A stretch of 64,000 nucleotides of DNA, taken from contig NZ_AP017313.1 of NCBI RefSeq assembly GCF_002355435.1, positions 2,666,001-2,730,000 of the forward strand, read 5' to 3'. The position numbers were made by a program, and so were the translations under genes. Below, piece by piece: positions 52,262 through 62,019 of this stretch (positions within the stretch are counted from its first letter, which is position 1; each line of letters starts with the position of its first letter). Below the pieces are notes generated by a model that was given only the letters and a program-made list of their open reading frames with translations, did no database searches and was not told where the DNA came from. This DNA is from Mucilaginibacter gotjawali. Lineage in GTDB: Bacteria > Bacteroidota > Bacteroidia > Sphingobacteriales > Sphingobacteriaceae.

Positions 52262-52762
52262 TTACCAGGTCCAGCTTTTTTTGTCTTCCAGCCCCGTAAA
52301 TTGAGGTTTTCCTGCCCCTAATATAACAGGATTTATAATTATAGCGTATTCATTAATCAATCCCTGTTGAGTAAAAGCTGAAACAATGCTGCCACTACCC
52401 AGAATCAATATATCTTTTCCGGTTTGTTCTTTTAATTTCTTTATCGTCGTCACAATATCATCCTTTACTATGCCCGTATTGTTCCAGCAAACTTTATCAA
52501 GCGATCTTGAAAAAACGATTTTAGGCAGGCTATTCATTTTTCTGGCAATTATCGGGTCTGTTGCTATTGCTGCTTCCGAAGGCCAGTAGGAGGCCATCAT
52601 CTGGTAGGTTTTTCGCCCTAATAAAATAACGTCTGCCGCGTTTAACATTTCTTCTGCGTACTGATGGAATTCGTCGTCTACAACATGCCAGCTCAGGTCG
52701 CCGTTTGCGCCTTCAAAGTATCCGTCTAAAGAAACCATGTTTGACACGATTAATTTTCTCAT
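52262..52762 (-). CDS. Dihydrofolate reductase-fold (RibD C-terminal-like) protein
   Basis: This 166-residue protein is of the RibD_C family: SNMVSLDGYFEGANGD, then VILLGRKTYQMM, PKIVFSRSLDKVCWNNTGI and DILILGSGSIVSAFTQQGLINEYAIIINP. Such proteins use NADPH on unknown small molecules. It follows the exported protein gene by 8 bases, and the DoxX gene comes 74 bases later. Confidence 0.88.
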   Translation of the reverse strand: MRKLIVSNMVSLDGYFEGANGDLSWHVVDDEFHQYAEEMLNAADVILLGRKTYQMMASYWPSEAAIATDPIIARKMNSLPKIVFSRSLDKVCWNNTGIVKDDIVTTIKKLKEQTGKDILILGSGSIVSAFTQQGLINEYAIIINPVILGAGKPQFTGLEDKKSWTW

Positions 52763-52770
52763 AAAAATAT

Positions 52771-54096
52771 TTACAGCGCGAACCTTAGTTTATATTCTGA
52801 AAAATAATAGCTTGAATCTTTAAATTGATCTTTTAAAAATAATCGTGCTTCCCTGCCTAATTTAACACACGTATTTTTATTTGATATGTCTTCAGCAGAT
52901 TGGGTCGGCTGCAATGAAGGGTACCAGATGATGTGCCCGGGCTTGTTCAATAATAGTTTCGGGATCGACCATTGCTGCGAATTATTGCCCTGGCCGGGAT
53001 CCTGATTCTTATTAAAAGAAATATAAACGCTACTCCCTTTCCACGAGGGACCCTCGGCTTTTGCCATCAGCATTACCCAGCAACGGAGATAGGTGTTCCA
53101 ACTTACCGATGGCCCCCAGTAAAATTTGGAAGCGGGATGTGAGGCCGGGCCGCCGCCCATCGCGGGAGATATCTGTAGCTTTGCAATCGGGTTTCCTATG
53201 CCATCATAGGGAATGTCAAATTTTTTTCCGCCCCAGCGCTTGGCTTTGCCTGCCGGCTGATCCAGATCGGTTAGTTTAATACGCGCCACACTGATGCATT
53301 GCCCTTTTCTTTCTGTTTCATTGTCGTACGTACTGGCAGCGTAAGTGCCGGCGTAGCCATATTCCCCGTAAAATAAATAAAGGTAGCCTTTTGATGCTAC
53401 GGCTGATGGGTCACCAACGCCACCGGCAAAAGTTACAGACGTATTGTTCGGACGGAGGATCATCCTTGGCTGTTTGTCTTCAATAAAAATGCCCTTGTCC
53501 ACCCAGCTTCGCCCGCCGTTTGTTGATTTCATGATACCTATCCTGCAAACGGCTGCAGGGGTAGCCGCGCCTGTTAATCCCTGTGGCCAGTCTTTGTCAA
53601 TATAGCCATTACCCGAAGCGGGGTCGTATGGTAAAGTGGCAGGATAGTTTTCGTTGTGGTAAACAGCGTACAATGTTTTTCCACTTCGGTCCCCGCTATC
53701 CTGGTAAACGGTCTCAAACCACACTGCGCCATGAAGGCCGGTGCTTCCGGGTTTGGTATTTGGAGGCAATGCAGGCTCCTTAAATCCCGCAGGCAGGGTT
53801 TTAAAAACCTCATCCGGGCTGCGCCCGTCGGCGAATTTAAGATTGCGTGAATCGCCCCATAGCGGATCTTCACCGTATTTGCCCGGGAAAATACGTAATG
53901 TATCGCCAATCCAGGCTTCGGCCATATTACAGTCAACAAAGGAGTTTACAAAAAACTTGTCTGAAGGTATTAATGTTACGCCCGGCCCTGAACCGTTACT
54001 GCTTTTGATAGACGCGGGCTGGGTAAAAGCTAATGCTAATACAAGCAGGCATATGGTACCGGTGAGTTTTAAAAACAATTTAAGGTTATGTTCCAT
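52771..54096 (-). CDS. Exported beta-propeller-like protein with an Asp-box motif
   Basis: This 441-residue protein has a signal peptide (LKLTGTICLLVLALAFTQPA). The body shows propeller-like repeats: an Asp-box-type motif STNGGRSWVDKG (BNR/sialidase style), then GVGDPSAVASKGYLYLFYGEYG and WGPSVSWNTYLRCWVMLMAKAEGPSW. Such folds occur in glycoside hydrolases and in binding proteins; no catalytic set is certain. It probably acts outside the cytoplasm on carbohydrate. The RibD-like gene follows with 8 bases between. Confidence 0.7.
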   Translation of the reverse strand: MEHNLKLFLKLTGTICLLVLALAFTQPASIKSSNGSGPGVTLIPSDKFFVNSFVDCNMAEAWIGDTLRIFPGKYGEDPLWGDSRNLKFADGRSPDEVFKTLPAGFKEPALPPNTKPGSTGLHGAVWFETVYQDSGDRSGKTLYAVYHNENYPATLPYDPASGNGYIDKDWPQGLTGAATPAAVCRIGIMKSTNGGRSWVDKGIFIEDKQPRMILRPNNTSVTFAGGVGDPSAVASKGYLYLFYGEYGYAGTYAASTYDNETERKGQCISVARIKLTDLDQPAGKAKRWGGKKFDIPYDGIGNPIAKLQISPAMGGGPASHPASKFYWGPSVSWNTYLRCWVMLMAKAEGPSWKGSSVYISFNKNQDPGQGNNSQQWSIPKLLLNKPGHIIWYPSLQPTQSAEDISNKNTCVKLGREARLFLKDQFKDSSYYFSEYKLRFAL

Positions 54097-54197
54097 CTGG
54101 TTTAAAATAGGAAATTGGTTTAAACATAAACAAAAATTATCTTTAGTAACCCAGCTTTTTTAACGCTTTTTTTGTTGCCGCTATTATTAAATAGCAA

Positions 54198-54581
54198 TCA
54201 GCTACTGGTTTTTAACCGGGTGAATTTCTTCCACACAAAGTAGTAAACAAACAATATTACCAACATAACAACAGGAGGGAGCAACAAGCCGATGCCATCG
54301 CCTGTATAGGCCCTTGACCAAAATGCACCGACAAATGATATAGTAAAACCCGAGAAGGCCCACTCCTTTAGGGTGTTGAACCTGGTTTGAAGTATAGCCA
54401 ATACGCCAAGTAGTTTTGCCGAACCAATTATTGTCATCACATATAATGGATACCCGAGGTGTTGCATGCCCTCCACACCTCTTTTTTCGTGGTTTATTCC
54501 GCCTATGCCGTCCATTAGCATGGCTAATGAAAATAAACTTGTTAATATCCAGTAGGAAGTCTTTATTGTTTTAGATGTCAT
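54198..54581 (-). CDS. DoxX family membrane protein
   Basis: This 127-residue protein has four membrane helices (ILTSLFSLAMLMDGIGG, YPLYVMTIIGSAKLLGVLAIL, AFSGFTISFVGAFWS, LLPPVVMLVILFVYYFVW). It is similar in length and pattern to the DoxX protein at 51798, including HLGYPLYVMTIIGSAKLLGVLAILQ. Function not evident. It follows the VOC gene by 21 bases. Confidence 0.83.
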   Translation of the reverse strand: MTSKTIKTSYWILTSLFSLAMLMDGIGGINHEKRGVEGMQHLGYPLYVMTIIGSAKLLGVLAILQTRFNTLKEWAFSGFTISFVGAFWSRAYTGDGIGLLLPPVVMLVILFVYYFVWKKFTRLKTSS

Positions 54582-54602
54582 TTCAAAATTATTAATAGCC
54601 GG

Positions 54603-55028
54603 TTATTGTTGATTTGCAGTACCTTTATCGTAATTCAGCATCCACATAATGCCAAATTTGTCGGTAAAACAGCCGAATAATGATCCCCAAAAGGAATCTT
54701 TTAGCGGCTCAAGTATTTTTCCGCCTGCTGAGAGTTTTGAATAGAAAGTATTGATCTCATCTTCACTGCTACAATTAAGGGAAAGGGCAATATTATTGCC
54801 TTTTATAAAGCCATCAGGGCCAGTCATGTCTGTCGCCATTAAAAGCAGGGCGTCTTTTGTTAATGAAGAATGCAAAATACTGTCCTTCATGGAAGGGGCG
54901 CATTGATTTGCAATGGGAGATTCAGCAACGGTTTGGAAAGTTAACTCCCCGCCGATGCAATCCCGGTAAAATTCCATGGCCCTGCGGCAATCGCCGTTAA
55001 AGCCAACATAGGCATTAATTTGTGTCAT
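54603..55028 (-). CDS. VOC family protein (PhnB-like)
   Basis: The chosen ATG gives 141 residues starting MTQINAYVGFNGDCRRAMEF, the standard PhnB-like beginning; the longer frame to 55103 would lie upstream of the promoter found at 55085. Features are FYRDCIGGELTFQTVAESP, IALSLNCSSEDEINTFYSKL and GCFTDKFGIMWMLNYD, a glyoxalase/bleomycin-resistance fold of two beta-alpha-beta-beta-beta modules. Substrate unknown. Confidence 0.85.
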   Translation of the reverse strand: MTQINAYVGFNGDCRRAMEFYRDCIGGELTFQTVAESPIANQCAPSMKDSILHSSLTKDALLLMATDMTGPDGFIKGNNIALSLNCSSEDEINTFYSKLSAGGKILEPLKDSFWGSLFGCFTDKFGIMWMLNYDKGTANQQ

Positions 55029-55084
55029 GACTTGTTGATTTAGCTGGTTAATAATTATGCGAAGAGATTTGCCTGATCGCTTCA

Positions 55085-55114
55085 CAAAACTACAATCATT
55101 CAAAAGATCACAAA
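55085..55114 (-). promoter_or_regulatory. Candidate promoter of the VOC-DoxX genes
   Basis: On the minus strand TTTG (55111-55114) lies 18 bases upstream of TAGTTTTG (55085-55092), one short of the usual 19-base spacing. It would place the start site about 50 bases before the VOC start codon. Confidence 0.4.
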
Positions 55115-55216
55115 GGTGCCTGGCATGACATAAAAAGGGGGGAATGGTGACAAATAAATATTGACGATATCCAGACGAACTACCGGTAAGATTAAAAAGA
55201 CTTCAGGTTAGGCAAA

Positions 55217-56854
55217 TCAATGCATTTTATAGCTGGCCAGGTCGGTGTACAATTCACGGAATGAACTTCGCAATCCAATTATGATCATAGATGCCTTGTT
55301 ATTAAACTGACTGTTTTTTTCAACCCTCAATGTCCCCCCAAGTTCAAATCTTAAATTATACCGCGGATTGAGTACATAGGCAACCTTTCCTTCTACGTAA
55401 ATCATGTTGGTTGTGAGTCCCTGCACGGTATAATTTCCGTATTGACGGGCTGCATTGGTATATATCTCAAAAATATTTTTTCCATAATCCAGCGTGTTCA
55501 AATCAAAGCCATACCTGCCAAAGTCGGTTTCCCCGCTAAAATCAAACCTTTTATAACTATAATTTAATAGCCCCAGGATTTCCCTGAAATTAGCTCCCCA
55601 TGGATGCGCGAGAGGTTCGCCGTTTTCCGAATAATTCTCAATAGCCGACCTCGCCGAATAGGTATATGGCTTCGCATTATTGGTTTCGAGCAATAGGTTA
55701 AGATGATCAACCTCAAACAGATTGGTTGCCCTGAACCCTAATTGCCAGCCGTATTTATTAACTGATGAACCGTTGCTGGAAAAGAAATCGGCGGAATGAA
55801 ATTCATTAAGGGCGAATTGACCGTAAACAGTTAAACCATTGCTAACCTTATATTTTCCTGTAAAACCCAGTAATGATTTATCCGGATCATCACTTGAATT
55901 GTTAACGGGTTTTGTAAATATAATTGGGTTTATATAATTGAAATCAAAAGGACGCTTTACGCCGTTGTCATCTGTGAAGAACCCTATAACATTATCAAAA
56001 AAACCGAAGGATAGCCGTTTACTGATGTTCCAGTCTAGATAATGAAAGACACCAAATTTTTTCCGGTTGATACCATATGGTGAGGTTGTAGCCGGATCGT
56101 TCATATATGCCCACATCACCATGTATCTCAAACTGCCTAGTGTTCCGGTAAGTTTAAAAAATGGATTCGGCGAAGCAAAGTCTGATAATAGCATGGACCG
56201 GTACCCATCCCCAATAAATGTTTTATCCCGTCCGGCGGCGATATTCAAAAATTTACTAGGCGTATACGAAGCGATGGCCGTAAAATAATACCACGCAGGG
56301 TTTTGTGGTAAAGTACGGTCATAAGCTTGCCCTGTAACAATGCCGGTTTGCCTGGTGTAAATGGCCATATATTCGGGTTGGATGGCTGTTGCTGCATAGC
56401 CGCTAATGTTGTAATAAAATTTATTGCCATGTGAACCGCCCATCTGAAAGCCTAACGAGGTAATGCTGATTGTTTTATGCCCTGAGAAATCCCTGCCAAC
56501 AGTAAAGTCCGGTAACAGGTCGGCATAAAAAGATGATTTGCCGGATTTTATGTCAACCAGGTGTTCAGTATAGAGCTTTTTGTATCCCCAATCATTTTTT
56601 TGTCCCTTAGTGTTATAACGAATCATTGATTGCAGCGGAATTTTTAGCAGTGAATCACCGGCAAAGAATGGTTTCATCGAAGTATGTTCGCGTGTGCCTG
56701 TTGAATATAAGTCAACATTGGCTTTCTGGTAAAATTGGTAGGAGTAAGGCATATAATCGCTTTGCGCAAAAATCGGCGTACAAAAAACCGTATTAAACGC
56801 TATCAGCGTACAGCAAAAGCTATATTTTTTTAAAGTGTAGTTTTTTTTCATCAT
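55217..56854 (-). CDS. Wzi-family capsule assembly protein
   Basis: This 545-residue protein has a signal peptide (CCTLIAFNTVFCTPIFAQ). Mature motifs YMPYSYQFYQKANVD and HTSMKPFF near the N-terminus, and GLRSSFRELYTDL at the C-terminus, are shared with the next gene product. The repeated amphipathic strands suit an outer-membrane barrel, and the pattern FNYINPIIFTKP and GYRSMLLSDFASPNPFFKL recalls the capsule-assembly Wzi family. Wzi binds surface polysaccharide. It follows its paralogue by 32 bases. Confidence 0.8.
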   Translation of the reverse strand: MMKKNYTLKKYSFCCTLIAFNTVFCTPIFAQSDYMPYSYQFYQKANVDLYSTGTREHTSMKPFFAGDSLLKIPLQSMIRYNTKGQKNDWGYKKLYTEHLVDIKSGKSSFYADLLPDFTVGRDFSGHKTISITSLGFQMGGSHGNKFYYNISGYAATAIQPEYMAIYTRQTGIVTGQAYDRTLPQNPAWYYFTAIASYTPSKFLNIAAGRDKTFIGDGYRSMLLSDFASPNPFFKLTGTLGSLRYMVMWAYMNDPATTSPYGINRKKFGVFHYLDWNISKRLSFGFFDNVIGFFTDDNGVKRPFDFNYINPIIFTKPVNNSSDDPDKSLLGFTGKYKVSNGLTVYGQFALNEFHSADFFSSNGSSVNKYGWQLGFRATNLFEVDHLNLLLETNNAKPYTYSARSAIENYSENGEPLAHPWGANFREILGLLNYSYKRFDFSGETDFGRYGFDLNTLDYGKNIFEIYTNAARQYGNYTVQGLTTNMIYVEGKVAYVLNPRYNLRFELGGTLRVEKNSQFNNKASMIIIGLRSSFRELYTDLASYKMH

Positions 56855-56886
56855 TGCTGTAAATTATAAACTTCAAAAAAACAGGG

Positions 56887-58506
56887 TTAAAAATCATGAT
56901 AGAGATCCCGGAATGAACTTCTTAACCCGACTGTAAATAATATTGTTTTTGTGTTGCTTAGCGCATTGCTTTCCTGGCGGACGAGTACCCCAATTTCCAT
57001 TCGTAAGTTGTATTTGGGGTTTAGAATATAAGCTACAGTACCCTCAGCATATTTCAAGGTGGTTGCCAGGCCCTGCCCTGTAACACTGTACCCTGGCGCA
57101 ATATTTACATCGTTTGCAAGGGTAATATCTTTCCCATAATTGATGTCGCCCATATTTAAACCGTATTTTGCCCATAACAATTCTCCCTGGAAGTCAAATT
57201 TTCCGAGGCTGTAATTCAAGATACCAATACACTCTTTAAAGTTTGCACCAAGTGGATCGGCCAGTGGCTCATTCAACTCAGCATAATTTACAATAGGGTA
57301 TTTATTCGAATAGGTAAATGGAGAGGCCGTGTTGTACTCAAACAAATAGTTTAAATTGCTAACCTTAAACAAATCCCAGCCTTTTAATCCGGCTTGCCAG
57401 GCGTTATTGTTCCCTTTTACCGCAGATGACAGGGACTGGTCAAAAAGCAGTTGACCATAAATTATGGTTTTAGTCAATATTTTATATTTGCCGTTAAACC
57501 CGATCAGTGTATGATCGGCTGCCTGGCTTGCGGGCCCCAAAGCCGGCGAAAAATATACCGGGTTAATGTAATTCATGTCAAAGCCACGTAATTTCCCCTC
57601 GTCGTTGGCCTCTTCACTGATAACCGCATTAAAAAAGCCAAGGGAAGCCCGGTTTGTAATGCTCCAGTCAATGTAGTGAAATACCCCCCATTTTCTCCTG
57701 TTGTTTGAAAATGAGTTAAACTGAACCGCATTCTGATCTTCCATATACGTCCACATGGCCATATATCGAAACTTTTTACCGAGGTTAACAGTCAGCCGTA
57801 ATAAGGGGCAGGCCGATGCGTAATCCGATAACAACATTGAACGGTAGCCTTCGCCGATGAACGTTTTGTCTTCACCTAAAGCGATGGATATATTTTTACC
57901 GGCCTGGTAGCCAATCAATGCAGTCACATAAGCCCAATCTTTAGATCCTGCCGGTAAACTTCTGTTGTAGCCTTGGCCCGGCACCATATGCGTTTTGTTG
58001 ATGTAATCTGTTTCGTAATTAGCAAACTTCCCCTGGTTTTCGTAACCACTGGTATAAAAAAAGAAATTTGATCCAACCGTGCCTGACACCTGGTACCCGC
58101 GTGTGTTTAGCCATATGGTCCGTCCGCCTTCAAGCTGTTTCCCTAATACCAGGTCTGGTAAATAGTCGGCATTTAAAGTATATCCACCGTTTTTAACATC
58201 CACAGCGTGCCCGCTGAAAACAATCCGGTGCAGCCAGCTTTTGTGGGAGTTATCTGCGCCTGCCATTACTATCGAGTCATAAAGTCTCCTTACAGCGCTG
58301 GAATCAGAAATGAAGTATGGCTTTACAGCGGTATGTGCGTTCGTATTTATAGTGTACTCCGCCTTATTCAATTTTTGATAAAATTGATATGAGTAAGGCT
58401 GATAGATCAATTGGGCATTGGTTTCCTTGGTTGTCAAAAAAAGAACAAAAAACGATATGAATACGAAAGAAGCTTTTTTAAAATAGTAACCGGGTTCCAT
58501 CAGCAC
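56887..58506 (-). CDS. Wzi-family capsule assembly protein (paralogue)
   Basis: This 539-residue protein has a signal sequence (SFVFISFFVLFLTTKETNAQ). It shares with the next gene YQPYSYQFYQKLNKAEY, HTAVKPYF, GEGYRSMLLSDYASACPL, FDMNYINPVYFSPAL and the end GLRSSFRDLYHDF. It is probably an outer-membrane barrel that attaches or assembles exopolysaccharide. The two Wzi genes arose by tandem duplication and differ enough in sequence to suggest separate ligands. The polysaccharide gene at 58528 ends 21 bases upstream of its start. Confidence 0.8.
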   Translation of the reverse strand: MLMEPGYYFKKASFVFISFFVLFLTTKETNAQLIYQPYSYQFYQKLNKAEYTINTNAHTAVKPYFISDSSAVRRLYDSIVMAGADNSHKSWLHRIVFSGHAVDVKNGGYTLNADYLPDLVLGKQLEGGRTIWLNTRGYQVSGTVGSNFFFYTSGYENQGKFANYETDYINKTHMVPGQGYNRSLPAGSKDWAYVTALIGYQAGKNISIALGEDKTFIGEGYRSMLLSDYASACPLLRLTVNLGKKFRYMAMWTYMEDQNAVQFNSFSNNRRKWGVFHYIDWSITNRASLGFFNAVISEEANDEGKLRGFDMNYINPVYFSPALGPASQAADHTLIGFNGKYKILTKTIIYGQLLFDQSLSSAVKGNNNAWQAGLKGWDLFKVSNLNYLFEYNTASPFTYSNKYPIVNYAELNEPLADPLGANFKECIGILNYSLGKFDFQGELLWAKYGLNMGDINYGKDITLANDVNIAPGYSVTGQGLATTLKYAEGTVAYILNPKYNLRMEIGVLVRQESNALSNTKTILFTVGLRSSFRDLYHDF

Positions 58507-58527
58507 ATATTTTGGGTTAGCAATTAA

Positions 58528-60501
58528 CTAAGCAGAGCGAACTGTTTTACGTTTGGGTGGATCCAAAGACGCCTGTAAACCGCTCAGGATATTATCACAG
58601 GGCGCTCCATCCAACTCACCAAATGTTGAATTGTTACTTATATATTCAGGCACAATTGATTTCATTTTTTTTACCACGCCCAATATATCATTTCGGTTAT
58701 TTAAAGCAATTAGTTCCTTTATATCAATGAGCACATCATTATAATTATTTGTAATCACTTTTGAAATCCTGATCTTTTCATGATAAGTTGGTAAAGTGCT
58801 TTCACCATCGTTTAGCAATTCTTCATACAGTTTTTCGCCGGGGCGTAAGCCGGTATAAACAATTTTTATATCCTTGTCAGGTTGCAGGCCGGCAAGTTTT
58901 ATCATATTCCTCGCCAGGTCTGCAATTTTAACCGGTTCGCCCATATCAAAAATGAATATCTCTCCGCCTTTTCCTATGGTAGCAGCTTCCAAAACCAGCT
59001 GAACCGCCTCGGGTATGGTCATGAAATACCGGGTAATTTCAGGATGAGTAACGGTTAAAGGGCCACCTTTTTCAATTTGTTCCGCAAAACGTGGTACAAC
59101 GGACCCATTAGATCCCAAAACATTACCAAACCGGGTTGTAATAAACCTGGTCTTCACCTGGTTGTTCCCCGGTATTCTTTTTATCGACTGAATATAGATT
59201 TCAGCTATGCGTTTGCTTGCGCCCATTATGTTGGTTGGGTTAACGGCCTTATCGGTAGAGATCATGACAAATTTTTCGCAATCAAAAGAAACAGCGAGGT
59301 CGGCGACGTTTTTTGTTCCCAATACATTGTTATGTACGGCTTCAGTGGGATTTTCCTCCATCATCGGGACATGTTTATATGCAGCTGCATGAAAGATTAT
59401 TTCAGGACGATAATCAAGAAAAAGTTTACTCATGCGGTCGTAGTTGGTAACGTCAGCTATAAAAATATTTGCCACTACATTTGGAAAGGTTTCTGCCACT
59501 TGTAGGCTTAAATAATGTAAAGGGGTTTCCGCCTGATCGCAGAGGATGACCATTGATGGTTTGTACCTGATTACCTGGTTGACAATTTCCGAACCGATTG
59601 AGCCGGCTGCCCCGGTGATCAATATGCGTTTTCCAAGCAGATCCCTTGAAATATGGTCCAATTCCACTTGAATAGGCTTGCGTTGTAGCAGATCCTCAAT
59701 TTTGAGATTTTTTATTTGGTTAAAGTTTAATTTTCCAAATAACCATTGATCCGTGGGGGGGATAGTAAGGACTTGAATGCCAAACGCAAGACATTTTTCT
59801 ATAGCTATTTTTTTACTTTTTTCGTCCAGGTCCTGATTCAGGATGATCAATTTTTCAACGTTATATTTTCGCTTAAGCTTTTCAAGCGATTTTAAGTCGT
59901 AAACCTTTGTTCCCTGCAGTTCCAGGTTTTTTTTGCCATAATCATCATCTATAAAACCAATAATTGTAAATTTAGCTTGTACACTTCGTTGAAGTCCATG
60001 CTTTATAAACAGCGCTTCTGCGTCTGATCCGTATATCAAAACCCTGGTTTTTTTAGCGCCAGAGTCGTTTTTGATAAAGACAAATAACCCTTTAACAGCA
60101 AACCTGAAAATGAACAATGTCATGCTTGATATGGAAACATTTACCATTACAATAAAATTGATGGTAGTTTCATTACCGGGCATTAACCATAGGTTTACAC
60201 ATATTAAATAAATCACTGAACTTAGTAATACCGATCCGAATACACGCACCAGGTCAGTCATGTTTGAATAACGGAGAAAGCCGGTATGTATATGCATGAT
60301 AAACATCACGATAAAAGCTATCATACAATATAAGCCTGTGTAAATAAAGAAATAACCTCTTAGTATATCTACGAATTCAAAACGGTAAACAATAAAATAA
60401 GAAAATGTAAACGACCAGATAACAATTAATAAATCTGATATCAAAATTATCCATTTTGGTATTACTCTTTTAAGTGCTGAAGTAAGGTTCATCTTTCTCA
60501 A
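58528..60501 (-). CDS. Membrane-bound nucleotide-sugar 4,6-dehydratase (CapD/WbpM/PglF type)
   Basis: This 657-residue protein has four N-terminal membrane helices (residues 15-130), a CoA-binding-like Rossmann domain (about 150-240) and a catalytic SDR domain. The SDR domain shows ITGAAGSIGSEIVNQ, a helix FHAAAYKHVPMMEENP and STDKAVNPTNIMGASKR, with Met at the usual Tyr position as in WbpM/PglF-type 4,6-dehydratases. It converts UDP-GlcNAc to the 4-keto-6-deoxy sugar, the first step to bacillosamine-type sugars. The aminotransferase gene is 357 bases upstream on the same strand. The end GGAPCDN-like tail is unremarkable. Confidence 0.9.
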   Translation of the reverse strand: MRKMNLTSALKRVIPKWIILISDLLIVIWSFTFSYFIVYRFEFVDILRGYFFIYTGLYCMIAFIVMFIMHIHTGFLRYSNMTDLVRVFGSVLLSSVIYLICVNLWLMPGNETTINFIVMVNVSISSMTLFIFRFAVKGLFVFIKNDSGAKKTRVLIYGSDAEALFIKHGLQRSVQAKFTIIGFIDDDYGKKNLELQGTKVYDLKSLEKLKRKYNVEKLIILNQDLDEKSKKIAIEKCLAFGIQVLTIPPTDQWLFGKLNFNQIKNLKIEDLLQRKPIQVELDHISRDLLGKRILITGAAGSIGSEIVNQVIRYKPSMVILCDQAETPLHYLSLQVAETFPNVVANIFIADVTNYDRMSKLFLDYRPEIIFHAAAYKHVPMMEENPTEAVHNNVLGTKNVADLAVSFDCEKFVMISTDKAVNPTNIMGASKRIAEIYIQSIKRIPGNNQVKTRFITTRFGNVLGSNGSVVPRFAEQIEKGGPLTVTHPEITRYFMTIPEAVQLVLEAATIGKGGEIFIFDMGEPVKIADLARNMIKLAGLQPDKDIKIVYTGLRPGEKLYEELLNDGESTLPTYHEKIRISKVITNNYNDVLIDIKELIALNNRNDILGVVKKMKSIVPEYISNNSTFGELDGAPCDNILSGLQASLDPPKRKTVRSA

Positions 60502-60858
60502 TATTTAGGTTATTGAAGCAACTACACCTTAAAATTATACCTTATTATACTTATTAATAATGATGATGATCACAAGTGATAACGATCATAATCTAAAAGA
60601 TAATTACGTATTATTTTAATTAATAAGCAATAATGTATAAGTAATTAAGCCTTTTTTTAGACACTTTAGATTTGATCAGCCAGCGATGAGTCGTCTGAGG
60701 GTAGGGTAAAAGATAAAAAAGAATTTTTGCAACCATGCAAACAGCAGCTTTTTAAGATTGAAGAGAAGATATTATGTTCCCTGTTTCACAGGGTTAGCAG
60801 AACTCTAACCGATCCCACTATAAACGATGCCTTGAGGGACCGTAGCCTTTTTGAAAAT
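60502..60858. other. Intergenic between polysaccharide genes, with paired hairpins
   Basis: About 357 bases; no supported gene (a small plus-strand frame at 60727 overlaps the aminotransferase and is not protein-like). Two adjacent perfect hairpins are seen: CCCTGT-TTC-ACAGGG (60779-60793) and GGTTAG-N7-CTAACC (60792-60810). ATCAC-N2-GTGAT lies at 60569-60580. Confidence 0.45.
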
Positions 60859-62007
60859 TTAAGCAAAGGCGGACTTTTTTTTATAAGCGGATGTTATGAT
60901 TCTTATTACCCTCTCAAGAGATTCCTGAGTGAGGTTTGAACCTGATGGCAGGCATAATCCATTGTTAAAGAGTTTTTCGCTTATCCCATTTATATACGAA
61001 GGGTGATTTTTAAAAACCGGTTGCAAATGCATGGGTTTCCACAAGGGCCTTGATTCAATGTTCTCTTCTTCTAATAAAAGGCGCAGGGTTTCCCTTGTAA
61101 TATTATCTGCTTTGTCTGGGTCAATAGTTATGGCCGTTAACCAACGGTTACTAAAATGGCCCTCTGGCTCCCGCAGAAAATCAATACCAGGTAAGCCTGC
61201 AAGATTTTTCAGATAAAATTCGAAGATGCTTCTCCGCTGCTTTATCCGATCGGTTAAAACCTGCATTTGCCCCCTGCCGATACCAGCTGAAACGTTGCTT
61301 AAACGATAATTATAGCCTATTTGCGAATGCTGGTAATGGGGGGCCTTATCACGGGCCTGTGTTGCTAAATACCGAGCCTGTAAGATGAATTTTTCTTGAT
61401 CTGATATTAATGCACCACCACCGCTTGTTGTGATAATTTTGTTCCCATTGAACGACAAAACACCCATAGCTCCAAAAGTTCCCGCTTTTTTACCATTAAT
61501 GGTCGACCCTAAAGCCTCTGCGGCGTCTTCCAAAACGGGTATGTTATATCTTTGGGCTATTTTTATTATTTGTTCCATTTTAGCAGGCATTCCATAAAGG
61601 TGAACCGGCATAATCGCTTTTGGCTTTTTGCCTTTGGCTATCCTGTCTTTTATAGCCAATTCCAACAATTCAGGGCACATATTCCATGTTTGAGACTCGC
61701 TGTCAACAAACACGGGCGTAGCCCCTAAATAAACAATTGGATTGGCAGTAGCTGAAAAAGTAAAACTTTGGCAAATAACTTCGTCGCCCGGGCCAACACC
61801 TAACAAAATTAAACCAAGGTGTAATGCAGCGGTTCCTGAGCTTAATGCTGCTGCATATTTTGATCCTGTAAAGGCTTCCAGGTCGTGTTCAAATCCATTT
61901 ACGTGAGGGCCCAATGGCGCTATCCAGTTTGTATCAAAAGCCTCTTTCACAAAACTAAATTCCTCACCACCCATGTGCGGACTTGAGAGCCATATTTTTG
62001 GTTTCAT
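60859..62007 (-). CDS. DegT/DnrJ/EryC1/StrS sugar aminotransferase (PglE-like)
   Basis: This 382-residue PLP enzyme has KIWLSSPHMGGEEFSFVKEAF at the start. The PLP Lys lies in SFNGNKIITTSGGGAL, with LSSGTAALHLGLI and EDAAEALGS. The C-terminal NNGLCLPSGSNL matches PglE-type enzymes. It transaminates the 4-keto sugar made by the 58528 dehydratase. It is followed by the acetyltransferase gene on the same strand with 12 bases between, so the three steps to UDP-di-N-acetylbacillosamine appear complete. Confidence 0.92.
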   Translation of the reverse strand: MKPKIWLSSPHMGGEEFSFVKEAFDTNWIAPLGPHVNGFEHDLEAFTGSKYAAALSSGTAALHLGLILLGVGPGDEVICQSFTFSATANPIVYLGATPVFVDSESQTWNMCPELLELAIKDRIAKGKKPKAIMPVHLYGMPAKMEQIIKIAQRYNIPVLEDAAEALGSTINGKKAGTFGAMGVLSFNGNKIITTSGGGALISDQEKFILQARYLATQARDKAPHYQHSQIGYNYRLSNVSAGIGRGQMQVLTDRIKQRRSIFEFYLKNLAGLPGIDFLREPEGHFSNRWLTAITIDPDKADNITRETLRLLLEEENIESRPLWKPMHLQPVFKNHPSYINGISEKLFNNGLCLPSGSNLTQESLERVIRIITSAYKKKSAFA

Positions 62008-62019
62008 GTTAATTTGTTT

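Noticed and set aside
54603..55103. Longer start for the VOC protein at 55103
   Set aside because: The extra 25 residues are not family-like and would begin upstream of the apparent promoter.
60727..60939. Small plus-strand gene upstream of the aminotransferase end
   Set aside because: Its last third is antisense to the DegT-family gene, and composition is not protein-like.
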